A stretch of DNA of 64,000 bases from Xylanibacillus composti. GTDB taxonomy: Bacteria; Bacillota; Bacilli; Paenibacillales; K13. The notes beneath the pieces were generated by a model. The model saw only the letters and a program-made list of their open reading frames with translations, was not told the origin of the DNA and did not search any database. Location: NCBI RefSeq assembly GCF_018403685.1, contig NZ_BOVK01000041.1:46199-110198 (forward strand), in the 5' to 3' direction. Made by a program: the position numbers and the translations under genes. Positions 26,052 through 35,463 of the stretch are shown here, in pieces. Position 1 is the stretch's first letter, and every line of letters begins with the position of its first letter.

Positions 26052-27443
26052 TTATACAGCGTTTTGAACGAGCTGCTGATGCTCCAGCAAAAAACGCATA
26101 ATGGCCGTTTGTGCCTGCCATAAATAAGAGCGGGATGGATTGCGGTCATACGCGTTCATCGACTCTACCGCTGTATTTAACGCATTATTCATCGTCTGGA
26201 AGCGCGTCGCTTCCGCCCCTTCAAAACCGCCGGAAATTTGCGACGACATGAGCATCATCTGTTGATGCGTTCCCGCAATCGAGTCGAGTGAGGTTGATTC
26301 CAGCCCCGCCGGCTGTGCCTCTTGCAAATGCAGCATGGATATTGCGCTCACTTTGGAAACCAGCACTTGTGCTTGTTCAAAGTACGACGTGACTTTGCTT
26401 GCATCTTCTCCCTGCCACTGCAGCCGGTCAACGGACGGGATATCGATCTGCTTGACATAAATATCAAAGTCTCTCTGCTTCAACTGCTGGGCAAGCCCCA
26501 GAATATCGTCCTTGTCTTCTGATACGCCCGCATACACATACCAATTGCCATCGTGGCTCCCAAACGCCCCCGCCAAGCCCAGGTCGCTCAGTTCTTGTAC
26601 TGCCGTCTGCGCACCCTCCCTCGAGCTGAATACCCCGTACTGAATCATATGATAGGAGCCGCCCGGGACAGTGACCGCGTTCCAAGCCGCATCCGAAGCT
26701 GGCGGCACAGCCTCTGCATGCTGCCCGTCATTTGTCCCGTTGCCGTCGTTCGAGCCGTCCCCGAAATTCACTTCGACTGGCGGAGTTTGCGGCGATGCTC
26801 CCGTATCCGATTCGGGCGTTTGCTCTGCGTCTGTCGGCAGCGGTTCAGAGCTGCCGCCATTCGTAAAAACAGTCAGAACGAACAGCCCGAGCACAATACC
26901 CGTAACCACAGCGCCTGTAACGGACGCAATCAGTCTTAGCCACGGCGTGCCTTTTCGAGAATGCCGATACGGCAAATGCGCGTCGTCGGTAACGATCGGC
27001 CCTTCGAATTTCGGATCGCGCATATACCCTGTCTCCCCGTTCAACCAGCCTGTATCCCAATGCTCAGCCGCAGGGCCGCCATCCTGCGATGCCTGACGAT
27101 TGGCATTGGACCCGGCTTGCTGCGCCATGCTGTGTGGCTTCGCGCCTTCATCATCGCCGCGAATGATGCGCTCCAGTCGTTCGACCTCCGCATCGAACGG
27201 GCTCGTCCAGCTCCCGAAATCCTGCGTGAATTCATTTAATGAAGGCCCGGGCGACGATGCGGTTGCGGAGCTGTCATCCCTTCCTTGCTTGTCCGCTTCC
27301 GCGCGTGCAGAAGTATGCCGGTTCGCGCCGCTCTGCGGTTTCATCGCCGTCTCCGGTTCTTCGTGAATCGGCACAATGACCGCATCATCCTGATCCCGAT
27401 TGCCGTGTTTGTCGAAGCGATATGTAATTCTAGCTTTGCTCAT
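26052..27443 (-). CDS. spoIIB: SPOR-domain protein, SpoIIB-like
   Basis: A 463-residue protein with a long hydrophilic N-terminus, one membrane helix (about residues 170-194), a Pro/Asp/Asn-rich linker and a SPOR domain (about 260-335; YHMIQYGVFSSREGAQTAVQEL). A helical C-terminal domain completes it. SPOR domains bind denuded septal peptidoglycan. SpoIIB of B. subtilis has the same layout, lies between folC and maf, and helps septal-wall thinning during engulfment, so this is the positional counterpart. A possible sigma-E-like element (ATA at 27500-27502, 16 nt, CATAGTCT at 27476-27483) lies upstream but matches poorly. Confidence 0.7.
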   Translation of the reverse strand: MSKARITYRFDKHGNRDQDDAVIVPIHEEPETAMKPQSGANRHTSARAEADKQGRDDSSATASSPGPSLNEFTQDFGSWTSPFDAEVERLERIIRGDDEGAKPHSMAQQAGSNANRQASQDGGPAAEHWDTGWLNGETGYMRDPKFEGPIVTDDAHLPYRHSRKGTPWLRLIASVTGAVVTGIVLGLFVLTVFTNGGSSEPLPTDAEQTPESDTGASPQTPPVEVNFGDGSNDGNGTNDGQHAEAVPPASDAAWNAVTVPGGSYHMIQYGVFSSREGAQTAVQELSDLGLAGAFGSHDGNWYVYAGVSEDKDDILGLAQQLKQRDFDIYVKQIDIPSVDRLQWQGEDASKVTSYFEQAQVLVSKVSAISMLHLQEAQPAGLESTSLDSIAGTHQQMMLMSSQISGGFEGAEATRFQTMNNALNTAVESMNAYDRNPSRSYLWQAQTAIMRFLLEHQQLVQNAV

Positions 27444-27580
27444 CGGATTCTCTCCTTGTCCATGTACTTGTTACTAGACTATGAGAGCTTCCGCTGCAAT
27501 ATGTCACTGATTTTAAGAGAGTTGACCCCCTGTTTGAGAATCGTTCTGCGCTGCACAGCAGCAATGCCTGAAGCCGCAAC

Positions 27581-27613
27581 AAAAAAAAGAAGAGAAGCGA
27601 TCCTGTCCGCTTC
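27581..27613 (-). terminator. terminator after murC
   Basis: GAAGCG (27608-27613, minus strand) pairs with CGCTTC (27594-27599), and eight T follow at 27581-27588. It ends the valS-folC-murC unit. Confidence 0.75.
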
Positions 27614-27633
27614 CCTTCCCTGTCCGCTGCCCA

Positions 27634-29016
27634 TTAACGGGCGGCCGCTTCTTCCAGCCGCTTGGCCAGCTCATGCGACACCTTCCAGATATCCCCCGCG
27701 CCCATCGTAATGACCAGATCGCCGCTCTTCACATGGTCCAGCAGGTAGGCCAGCACTTCCTCCTTGGCCGCGATGAACTGGACATTCGAATTGCTGTTTT
27801 CGCGGATCAACGCGGTCAGCTTCTCCGAGCTGATTCCTTCAATCTGCTGCTCGCCTGCCGGCGAGTATATGTCAGTGATAATCACCTCATCCGCTTCCCC
27901 GAAGGAACGGCTGAACGAATCCAGCAGGAAAAAAGTACGGGTATAGCGCTGAGGCTGAAAGACAGCAATGATCCGTTTGCCTGTAGCTTTTGCTGCGGTT
28001 ATCGTTGCCTGTATCTCTGTCGGATGATGGGCGTAATCGTCAATCACAAGCACATCATCCGATTCGCTGAGCACTTGAAACCTCCGCTTGGCGCCCCGGA
28101 ATTCCTGAATGGCCTGGGCGATATCCGCAAATGGAATCCCCGCCTGCAGACAAACGATTGTCGTAGCCAGAGCGTTGTACACATTATGCATGCCAGGAAC
28201 CGATAATTTCATCTCTCCCAGCTTGACGCCGCTGTGCCAGACCGAGAAGGTGACCTTGCGATCGCCCAGCTTAATGTCGGCCGCTGTATAGTCGGCATGC
28301 TGCCTGATGCCGAACGTGATCGTGTCGCTGGTGATGTTGGGCAGCATCTCCTGAATATACGGATCATCCGCGCACACGATCGCTTTGCCGTCCGAACGAA
28401 TCTGGCTGAGAAATTTCACGTAAGCCTGCTTCAGATTTTCAAATTTGCCATCGTAATTTTCCAGATGGTCCGCCTCCACATTGGTGACAACAGCCAAATG
28501 AGGGCGATATTGCAAGAAAGAGCCGTCGCTTTCATCCGCTTCCGCTACGACATAGTCTCCGCTGCCGGCTTTGGCGTTGCTGCCAATATTCATGATCTCC
28601 CCGCCGATAATGTAGGTCGGGTCCTGTTCGCAGCGTTCCATAACGAGCGCAATCATGGAAGAGGTGGTCGTCTTGCCATGGGCGCCGGCCACCGCAACCC
28701 CTTTCTTGGCATTCATCAAGCGGGCCAGCATCTGGGAACGATGAATCACCGGAATTTGCAGCCTCTCCGCTTCCGCAATTTCCACATTATCTTTGGAGAG
28801 CGCAGTCGAATAGACAACGATGTCCGCGCCCTGCACATTATCCTTTTCATGGCCGATAAATACCCGCGCCCCCTTGGACGCCAGCTTATCTGTCAATTCC
28901 TGGCGCGCCACGTCAGAGCCTGAAACTTGATACCCCATTTCCAGCATCACTCTGGCGATTGCACTCATGCCGTAGCCGCCGATTCCGATAAAATGTACGT
29001 GTTCCGATGCTTTCAA
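27634..29016 (-). CDS. murC: UDP-N-acetylmuramate--L-alanine ligase
   Basis: A 460-residue Mur ligase that adds L-alanine to UDP-MurNAc, the first peptide step of peptidoglycan synthesis. Visible are the N-terminal motif HFIGIGGYGMSAIARVM, the ATP loop GAHGKTTTSSMIA, ADESDGSF and YAHHPTEI. No ATG fits the family start; translation probably begins at TTG 29016, 7 nt after the folC stop, with GGTGA as a weak ribosome binding site, suggesting coupling to folC. Confidence 0.95.
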   Translation of the reverse strand: MKASEHVHFIGIGGYGMSAIARVMLEMGYQVSGSDVARQELTDKLASKGARVFIGHEKDNVQGADIVVYSTALSKDNVEIAEAERLQIPVIHRSQMLARLMNAKKGVAVAGAHGKTTTSSMIALVMERCEQDPTYIIGGEIMNIGSNAKAGSGDYVVAEADESDGSFLQYRPHLAVVTNVEADHLENYDGKFENLKQAYVKFLSQIRSDGKAIVCADDPYIQEMLPNITSDTITFGIRQHADYTAADIKLGDRKVTFSVWHSGVKLGEMKLSVPGMHNVYNALATTIVCLQAGIPFADIAQAIQEFRGAKRRFQVLSESDDVLVIDDYAHHPTEIQATITAAKATGKRIIAVFQPQRYTRTFFLLDSFSRSFGEADEVIITDIYSPAGEQQIEGISSEKLTALIRENSNSNVQFIAAKEEVLAYLLDHVKSGDLVITMGAGDIWKVSHELAKRLEEAAAR

Positions 29017-29023
29017 CTCGCTA

Positions 29024-30415
29024 TCACCAGCCTTTTTCAGATTCGCCTCCACCGAGCACCCATGCGCGTACATCCGAGATTAAATACAGACTGCCGGTAA
29101 CGACTGCCAAGTCGTCTTCTGCCGTGGAAGATGTCAAGCGAGCCAGCGCAGCTTTCCAATCGCTTTCTTTAATAACCTCAAGCGGGCGGCCCGTCCGCTG
29201 TACCCAGCTTTGCACCGATTGTTCCAGCGAGTCCGCACTTCTGGCTTTGCGGAAAGCCGGCTCTGTGATCACGATCGTATCCACTATTGGTAGTATATGT
29301 TCCAAATACTCGGAATGATTCTTCGTTTCCAGCAAACCGAGCATCAGCCTAAGCTTTCGATACGAATAAACCTGCTGCAGCGTTTCAACAAGCCGCGCCG
29401 CGCCTTCCGGATTATGCGCGCCGTCCACCAGCAGCCGCGGATGGTGCTGAAGCAGCTCCATTCTCCCCGGCCATCTCGTTTCGGCCAATCCTTCCAGCAG
29501 CACGTCGTCATCCACAACGAGCGCGTAGAACTGACGAAGCACCTCCAGCGTCATCAAGGCGACGGCGGCATTGTCGATCTGGTGCAGCCCATTCAAGCCA
29601 ATCTCTACATCGGAAAGCTGGCGATAAGGTCCGGTGAATGCGAACTTCTGCTGATCCTCCTTGACCGCCGTGCCCGATACAGCGAAATCTCTATTCATCA
29701 AGTACAGCTTCGCTTTGTTCGCCTTGCTGACTTCTTCCAGGACCGCTACGGCTTCCGGCTGGCTTACGGCGCTGATGACCGGTACGCCCGGCTTAATAAT
29801 GCCCGCCTTCTCTCCGGCAATCGCCGTCAAATCCTCTCCCAGCACATCCGTGTGGTCATGCCCTACATTCGTGATAACGGAAACGACCGGCATAACTACA
29901 TTCGTGCAATCCAGGCGGCCGCCCATCCCGGTCTCCCATACCACATAATCCGGATAAGACACCGTAGCGTAATACACAATTGCCAGCAATGTGCAGACCT
30001 CGAACATCGTCGGCGCACCGAGATCGCTTGCAGCCAATTCGTCGTAAAGCGGCTTCAGTCGATTCGCGATGCGCACCACTTCCTCATCCGGAATATCCTG
30101 TCCGTTGTACTGAATGCGGCTTGTGAAGCGCTCCATATAAGGCGAAGTGAACATCCCCACGTCATACCCTGCCTTGCGCAGAACATTCGCCAGAAATGCA
30201 CAGGTGGAGCCTTTGCCGTTCGTTCCCGCGACATGGATAAACTTCAACCGTCTCTCCGGATGGTTCAACCGATCAAGCATCCGCTCCATGCGGCCTAGTC
30301 CCGGGCGAATTCCGAAGCTGATCAACCCGGTGATCCAGTCAACGGCCTCGTCATAGCTTTGGAATCGTGCTGTCTCTGTGTCGCGATGGTTGTCCATCTC
30401 TGTTTGCTCTGTCAT
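29024..30415 (-). CDS. folC: folylpolyglutamate synthase / dihydrofolate synthase
   Basis: A 463-residue Mur-ligase-family enzyme (FIHVAGTNGKGSTCAFL, MFTSPYMERFTSRIQ, WETGMGGRLDCTNV, LVDGAHNPEGA) that adds glutamates to folates and may also form dihydrofolate. It follows valS with its start 8 nt beyond the valS stop. The ATG at 30415 is my choice, but an upstream in-frame TTG at 30427 and a later ATG are possible because no strong ribosome binding site stands out. Confidence 0.93.
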   Translation of the reverse strand: MTEQTEMDNHRDTETARFQSYDEAVDWITGLISFGIRPGLGRMERMLDRLNHPERRLKFIHVAGTNGKGSTCAFLANVLRKAGYDVGMFTSPYMERFTSRIQYNGQDIPDEEVVRIANRLKPLYDELAASDLGAPTMFEVCTLLAIVYYATVSYPDYVVWETGMGGRLDCTNVVMPVVSVITNVGHDHTDVLGEDLTAIAGEKAGIIKPGVPVISAVSQPEAVAVLEEVSKANKAKLYLMNRDFAVSGTAVKEDQQKFAFTGPYRQLSDVEIGLNGLHQIDNAAVALMTLEVLRQFYALVVDDDVLLEGLAETRWPGRMELLQHHPRLLVDGAHNPEGAARLVETLQQVYSYRKLRLMLGLLETKNHSEYLEHILPIVDTIVITEPAFRKARSADSLEQSVQSWVQRTGRPLEVIKESDWKAALARLTSSTAEDDLAVVTGSLYLISDVRAWVLGGGESEKGW

Positions 30416-30423
30416 CTTTCCAC

Positions 30424-33102
30424 TCAACCCTTCAGTTCTGCGATGCGCGCCAGTACTTTATCTCTTTTCTCCGCGTACATAGCCCGTTTTTCCTTCTCTT
30501 CCGCAATAACCGCTTCCGGCGCTTTCGCCATAAAGCCCTCGTTCGCCAGCTTCTTGTCCACGCGCTCCACTTCCGCAGTCAAGCTTTTCAATTCCTTCTC
30601 CAAGCGGCCGATTTCCTGTTCAATGTCGATCAGGCCGGCGAGCGGGAAGTAAAGCTCGGCTCCAGTCACAATCGCAGTCATGCACTTGTCCGGAGGGGTC
30701 AGCTGTTCGCTTGCCTCCAGACTGGACGTTCCGCAGAAGCGCTCGACAAAGGATCGATTCTTCTCAATCAAGGCAAGCACGTCAGCCTGTCCCGGCTTGA
30801 TCATCAGCTCGATCTTCTTGCTCATCGGCACATTGACCTCGGCACGCACATTGCGCACCGCGCGAATCAAGTCCATCAGCAATTCCATTTCCTTCACAGC
30901 CTCCGGCGCTTCCCAGCGCGCGTCCGGCTGAGGCCAGGATGCCAGAGATACCGTTACGCCCTCGTGCGGCAAGTGCTGCCAGATTTCTTCAGTAATAAAC
31001 GGCATGAATGGATGCATCAGGCGCATCGTCTGATCCAATACGTAAGCCAAGACCGATTGTGTCTTCCGTTTGGCCTCTGCTTGATCGCCGTACAGATTGA
31101 GCTTGGCAAATTCAATGTACCAGTCGCAGAGATCGTCCCAGATGAAATCGTAGAGCGCCCGGCCCGATTCCCCATACTCGTACTGGTCCATCAGCCGGGT
31201 GACCGTTCCCGCCGTTTCGTTCAATCGATGCAAGATCCAGCGATCCGCTGTCGTCAGCTCTCCGCTCAGATCGATGTCCTCGTGGCGGAAGTCCCCGAGA
31301 TTCATCAGCGCAAAGCGGGACGCATTCCAAATTTTGTTGGCAAAGTTCCGGGCTTGCTCCACCCGCTCCCAGCGGAAGCGCAAGTCTTGACCCGGCGTGC
31401 TGCCGGTAGAAATCATGTACCGCATCGCATCGGCTCCGTACTTGTCGATGACTTCAAGCGGGTCGACACCGTTGCCGAGCGACTTGGACATTTTTCTGCC
31501 TTCCGCATCGCGTACAAGACCGTGGATCAAGACATCCCGGAAAGGCGCCTGTTCCGTAAATTCCAATCCGGAAAAGATCATCCGGGACACCCAGAAATAA
31601 ATAATGTCATAGCCGGTGACAAGGACATTCGTCGGGTAATAGCGCTTCATGTCCGCCGTGTCGTCCGGCCACCCCAGCGTGGAGAAAGGCCACAGCGCCG
31701 AGCTGAACCACGTATCCAGCACGTCCTCGTCCTGCGCCAGCTTGGTGCTGCCGCAGCTGGAGCACTGCGCAGGATCGTCTACGGCTACAAGAGTGTGGCC
31801 GCAAGACTCGCAGTACCAGGCCGGGATGCGATGCCCCCACCACAGCTGGCGGGAAATGCACCAATCCCTCACGTTTTCGATCCATTGCAGATATACCTTC
31901 TCGAAGCGCTCCGGAACGAAACGCACGCCTTTCCCGGCTTTTTGCATCTCAATCGCCTTTTCGGCCAGCGGCTTCATCTTCACGAACCATTGGGTGGACA
32001 AATAAGGCTCGACGACCGCGCCGCTTCTTTCGCTGTGGCCGACCTGATGAACGTGTTCCTCGATCTGCACCAGCACCCCTTGCTTCTGCAGATCTGCAAC
32101 AAGCTGCTTGCGGCATTCGAAACGATCCAGGCCTTGGTAAGGACCGGCATTCACGTTCATCTTGCCGCTCTCGTCCATAACCAGCACCTGCGGCAAATCA
32201 TGGCGATTCCCCACCTCGAAGTCGTTCGGATCATGCGCCGGCGTAATCTTCACCGCACCGCTTCCGAACTCCTTCTCTACGTATTCGTCGCCGATAATTG
32301 GAATTTCCCTGCCTATAATCGGCAGCACCAGCATCTTCCCGATCAGATGGCGATATCGGTCATCATCCGGGTGAACAGCTACCGCGGTATCGCCAAGCAT
32401 CGTTTCCGGACGGGTTGTCGCCACCGTGATGGAGCCGTTGCCGTCCTTCAGCGGATATTTCAGATGGTACAGCTTGCCCTGCACTTCCTTGTACTCTACT
32501 TCAATGTCCGACAGCGCTGTTCGCGCGGCCGGGTCCCAGTTGATAATATAGTTGCCGCGGTAGATGAGACCTTGTTCATAATAGCGCACGAACACTTCGC
32601 GCACGGCGCGGCTCAGCCCTTCATCCAGCGTAAAGCGCTCACGGGAATAATCGAGCGACAAGCCCATCTTGCTCCACTGCTCGCGAATCGTGCCGGCATA
32701 ATGCTCCTTCCACTCCCAGACCTTTTCCAAGAAGGCTTCCCTGCCCAGGTCGTAACGGGTTTGTCCTTCCTCGCGCAGCTTTTGCTCGACCTTCGTCTGC
32801 GTCGCAATGCCGGCATGGTCCGTGCCAGGCAGCCACAAAGTATCGTAGCCCTGCATCCGCTTCATGCGGATCAGAATATCCTGCAGGGTGAAATCAAGCG
32901 CATGGCCAATGTGCAGCATGCCGGTAACGTTCGGGGGAGGAATGACAATCGTGTACGCCTCGGCATCGGGGCGATTGCCTGCCTGAAAGAACGCATTATC
33001 CTCCCAAAATGCCGACCACTTTCGCTCGGCATCCTTCGGATCATAAGTAGTCGGCATGGTTGTTTCCTGCTGCGCCAGCTGGTCTGACTTCGTTTCACTC
33101 AT
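30424..33102 (-). CDS. valS: valyl-tRNA synthetase
   Basis: An 892-residue class I synthetase. The HIGH-type motif appears as [14 protein letters not shown] and the KMSKS motif as [11 protein letters not shown]. An editing domain and a C-terminal coiled coil typical of ValRS ([20 protein letters not shown]) are present. The ATG at 33102 has GGAGGAG 8 nt upstream. Expression is controlled by an upstream T-box. It leads the valS-folC-murC unit. Confidence 0.98.
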   Translation of the reverse strand: MSETKSDQLAQQETTMPTTYDPKDAERKWSAFWEDNAFFQAGNRPDAEAYTIVIPPPNVTGMLHIGHALDFTLQDILIRMKRMQGYDTLWLPGTDHAGIATQTKVEQKLREEGQTRYDLGREAFLEKVWEWKEHYAGTIREQWSKMGLSLDYSRERFTLDEGLSRAVREVFVRYYEQGLIYRGNYIINWDPAARTALSDIEVEYKEVQGKLYHLKYPLKDGNGSITVATTRPETMLGDTAVAVHPDDDRYRHLIGKMLVLPIIGREIPIIGDEYVEKEFGSGAVKITPAHDPNDFEVGNRHDLPQVLVMDESGKMNVNAGPYQGLDRFECRKQLVADLQKQGVLVQIEEHVHQVGHSERSGAVVEPYLSTQWFVKMKPLAEKAIEMQKAGKGVRFVPERFEKVYLQWIENVRDWCISRQLWWGHRIPAWYCESCGHTLVAVDDPAQCSSCGSTKLAQDEDVLDTWFSSALWPFSTLGWPDDTADMKRYYPTNVLVTGYDIIYFWVSRMIFSGLEFTEQAPFRDVLIHGLVRDAEGRKMSKSLGNGVDPLEVIDKYGADAMRYMISTGSTPGQDLRFRWERVEQARNFANKIWNASRFALMNLGDFRHEDIDLSGELTTADRWILHRLNETAGTVTRLMDQYEYGESGRALYDFIWDDLCDWYIEFAKLNLYGDQAEAKRKTQSVLAYVLDQTMRLMHPFMPFITEEIWQHLPHEGVTVSLASWPQPDARWEAPEAVKEMELLMDLIRAVRNVRAEVNVPMSKKIELMIKPGQADVLALIEKNRSFVERFCGTSSLEASEQLTPPDKCMTAIVTGAELYFPLAGLIDIEQEIGRLEKELKSLTAEVERVDKKLANEGFMAKAPEAVIAEEKEKRAMYAEKRDKVLARIAELKG

Positions 33103-33134
33103 CGCTCTAGCTCCTCCTTTTTTCTTTACGCCAC

Positions 33135-33396
33135 ATGTTGCGCTATCAATAAAAAAACCCTTCCGCCGCAAAGGACGAAAGAGCTCGCTTCCGTGGTACC
33201 ACCTTTATTCCGCGTCAGCCGGTGTTCACCGCTGGCACGGCACTCATCACGGATAACGGCCGCTTGCCGGCTTGCGATTTTGCGCAAGCAACTCCAGGGC
33301 GACTTCCGCAGTTCGCGTCCTGTGGAACCTTCCAGCCTCCGCGGATTCCACTCTCTGAAGGGCTCTGCTGCGTACTACTCCCTTTCGTAGTCGTTA
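33135..33396 (-). promoter_or_regulatory. T-box riboswitch controlling valS
   Basis: On the minus strand the T-box antiterminator core AGGTGGTACCACGG lies at 33191-33204. A terminator follows, with GGAAGGG and seven T ending near 33150. Upstream lie stem I-like segments, including AGAGAGTGGAA and a GGAGG-rich arm. Val codon GTC at 33301-33303, next to CGCCCTGGAG, is the likely specifier. Uncharged tRNA-Val would stabilise the antiterminator and allow transcription of valS. The T-box identity is certain from the core motif; the specifier was assigned by eye. Confidence 0.93.
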
Positions 33397-33402
33397 AGAA
33401 AT

Positions 33403-33431
33403 ATCATACCTATGATGCTGCGACACGTCAA
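33403..33431 (-). promoter_or_regulatory. sigma-A promoter of the valS T-box transcript
   Basis: TTGACG (33426-33431), a 17-nt spacer and TATGAT (33403-33408) on the minus strand, each one base from consensus. Transcription would start near 33396. Confidence 0.8.
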
Positions 33432-33447
33432 TATGATAGCAGGAAAA

Positions 33448-33465
33448 TATGCTAGTACTAGCATA
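33448..33465. promoter_or_regulatory. 18-bp perfect palindrome upstream of the valS promoter
   Basis: TATGCTAGTACTAGCATA is a perfect 18-bp palindrome. It lies 16 bp upstream of the valS -35 and 75 bp upstream of the divergent small gene. This is the expected form of a dimeric regulator operator, but I do not recognise the regulator. Confidence 0.4.
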
Positions 33466-33540
33466 ACCGAAATGGACCGAATCATAAACATGGGATAGGC
33501 CAAAAAAAACAACAATCTATGCGTTGAAGGAGAGTATGCC

Positions 33541-33705
33541 ATGTGGCGCTGGTGGCTCAAAATCCGATATACAGCGAAGGCGGTCCTGTTCCCCCTTATT
33601 TGCATACAGTTTTTTCGCACGCTCATCTTGCCGACTCCGATTGACGTCTTTATTTGTTTCGCTTTGGTTCTTGTGTATATCGGGATTTTGCTGGATGTAA
33701 TCTAG
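33541..33705 (+). CDS. 54-residue membrane protein, unknown function
   Basis: A short ORF beginning MWRWWLKIRYTAKA and ending LLDVI. It has a good ribosome binding site (AAGGAG at 33527-33532) and a strong terminator 15 nt after the stop. Two hydrophobic stretches (about residues 15-29 and 35-52) with a basic start suggest a small two-helix membrane protein. No family recognised. It is divergent from valS and shares a 438-bp regulatory gap with it. Confidence 0.6.
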   Translation: MWRWWLKIRYTAKAVLFPLICIQFFRTLILPTPIDVFICFALVLVYIGILLDVI

Positions 33706-33710
33706 ACGTA

Positions 33711-33759
33711 AAAAAAAAAGAAGCTGCCCCCGCCTTCATGCGCGAGCGGGCAGCTTCTG
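33711..33759. terminator. bidirectional terminator
   Basis: AGAAGCTGCCC (33720-33730) pairs with GGGCAGCTTCT (33749-33759), with an A-run before the stem that gives a T-run on the minus strand. It lies between the 54-residue gene and the convergent lipoprotein gene. Confidence 0.75.
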
Positions 33760-33831
33760 TTTGCCGCATTCCCACTAAACCTCCGTCAACAGACGATGCT
33801 GCTTTCTCTTAGATGTGTAATCGCCTCTTCA

Positions 33832-34008
33832 TTAAGGCACCATGCTAGGATCCATCAGGCCATCATCAGGAATCTGCTCCTGATTTTGCGGAGTTGGCCC
33901 ATCATCTATCACCGGGTCAGCTTCTCCTCCACAGCCTGCAGCCGCCAGCACCATCACCGCAATCGCAATCGCTGCCCCTGTTCTCGCTATCATGTTTGCT
34001 TTCTTCAT
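33832..34008 (-). CDS. small predicted lipoprotein
   Basis: A 58-residue ORF starting MKKANMIARTGAA, with a hydrophobic signal and a lipobox-like VLAAAGC before CGGEAD; the mature part is only about 30 residues, acidic and proline-rich. AAAGGAAG lies 7 nt before the ATG. If processed by signal peptidase II it would be a tiny membrane-anchored peptide. Function unknown. Confidence 0.5.
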   Translation of the reverse strand: MKKANMIARTGAAIAIAVMVLAAAGCGGEADPVIDDGPTPQNQEQIPDDGLMDPSMVP

Positions 34009-34179
34009 ACGAACACTTCCTTTCGCTGAATATGCCTGCATGATTAATATAAACTTTAAATTTTAGAAGGCTGTGATCTGTTTATTAGGAAATCATTAAA
34101 AATCATGAACAGCCAATTAAATTCAACCGCCATTCCTCGGAACGAAATCCTTTTTCCCCTATCCCTTTGGCGCAAGAAG

Positions 34180-34209
34180 AAAAAAAGCCGTCTGCAGCGC
34201 AGAGGCTTT
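34180..34209 (-). terminator. terminator after spoVID
   Basis: On the minus strand AAAGCC-TCTGC pairs with GCAGA-CGGCTTT and runs into seven T, 30 nt beyond the spoVID stop. Confidence 0.75.
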
Positions 34210-34238
34210 CATCTAATCCTTTCATAGCTCCCGGACCA

Positions 34239-35258
34239 TTATTTCGGAATGTATATAATCTGCCCCTCATATACGCTCTGGCTTTCGGAAAGCCGATTGC
34301 AAAGCAAAATTTCCCGAGGGTTCATTTCATAACGCGCAGCGATATCGTCCAATGTTTCTTCCTTCTGCACGATGCACATGCGCATTCTCGAAAACGGGTG
34401 GTCGTCTTGATTTTTGGACAGGAACAGCTTCTTCCATTCCAACTGGTCTGTCGCCGGGACGGATTCCTGAACCGGAATGTCCTGCGGTACCTGCTGCTGC
34501 GGCTGAGGCGCTTCCTCTGCAGCGTAGACATATTCTTCTGGAGACAGGTTCGGTAGCGGCTGGCTAAACAACGCCTGTTCCTGCTCCTGTCCGGCTGTCT
34601 CTTCATCGGCAGGCTTGCTGGAAAATGCTATCTTCGGCTCGCGGAGGGCATCGGCTTCTTGCTGCGCCTTCTCTCCCTGTTCGCTCACATCTTGACCGAC
34701 CGATTGTGCTGAAGCAAACAGCGAACCTGCCGACAGCGTTTCCGCTTGCTCTTCCTTTGCACCGACCTCCTCATTCTGCCCCCTGTGTCCGGCAGCGCTG
34801 ATGTGTGCCTGCTCTTCCTGATCCGCCTTTGCGGCATTGTACACGAACACTTCCTCCTGCTCCGCATCCGCCCATTGCTGTTCGTTACCGCCCCTTGCTA
34901 CTTCCACCCCTTTCAGCAGCAATACACCCGTTACGTTCAAACTGCGGCCCGAAGCCAGGTCTACATCAAAATGCTCGATTTCTACACCGACCTGCTCCAG
35001 GTCCGAAATACGGCCCATGGGCAGCGTAATTTCAACAGGAATGTCATGTTCAAATGTCGGACCGCTTATCGCGCCGTTGGATGCCAATTGTGCCTCCAGC
35101 CTCAAGCTCCCGTTCAGGACTGCTTGTTCTCCTTCAGAACGCACTTCAATATTCGGTATTAGCTCGAGCTGATCCAGATCTTCCAGTCCGTTCAATTCCT
35201 GATTGAGGGGAACCCGCTCATAAATATCAAATCTCAAGCCGGATGCTTGTTCCGCCAC
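34239..35258 (-). CDS. spoVID: SpoVID-like spore coat morphogenetic protein
   Basis: A 339-residue protein in three parts. The N-terminal beta-rich SpoVID domain (about 1-135) includes LRFDIYERVPLNQELN. A long acidic Glu/Gln/Ala-rich linker follows (about 140-275). The C-terminal LysM-like domain (about 290-339) includes CIVQKEETLDDIAARYEM and ends IIYIPK. SpoVID drives encasement of the forespore by coat layers and partners with SafA, also encoded here. Location between the heme genes and valS is conserved. The start is GTG 35258, 6 nt after GGGAGGA; the longer frame has no ribosome binding site. Confidence 0.85.
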   Translation of the reverse strand: MAEQASGLRFDIYERVPLNQELNGLEDLDQLELIPNIEVRSEGEQAVLNGSLRLEAQLASNGAISGPTFEHDIPVEITLPMGRISDLEQVGVEIEHFDVDLASGRSLNVTGVLLLKGVEVARGGNEQQWADAEQEEVFVYNAAKADQEEQAHISAAGHRGQNEEVGAKEEQAETLSAGSLFASAQSVGQDVSEQGEKAQQEADALREPKIAFSSKPADEETAGQEQEQALFSQPLPNLSPEEYVYAAEEAPQPQQQVPQDIPVQESVPATDQLEWKKLFLSKNQDDHPFSRMRMCIVQKEETLDDIAARYEMNPREILLCNRLSESQSVYEGQIIYIPK

Positions 35259-35463
35259 GGAAAATCCTCCCTTCGGTAGTTGCTTACTCGATATATGTAT
35301 ATGTACCCGCCCAACGTCCATGCCTTTTTTTTATGCTTCTGCACGAGGAATGCTGTTTTCCCCATCTTCCAAATGATATACTGGTAGCAGCGGGGAGAGC
35401 CTGCATGTCCCCATTCTACTTTTGTTAGAAAAACGAATTGTATAAGGAAGGGTGAGATTACCA

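Noticed and set aside
30367..33087. 906-codon open frame on the plus strand
   Set aside because: It lies entirely antisense to valS, has no ribosome binding site and translates to His/Arg/Leu-rich nonsense; it is a codon-usage shadow.
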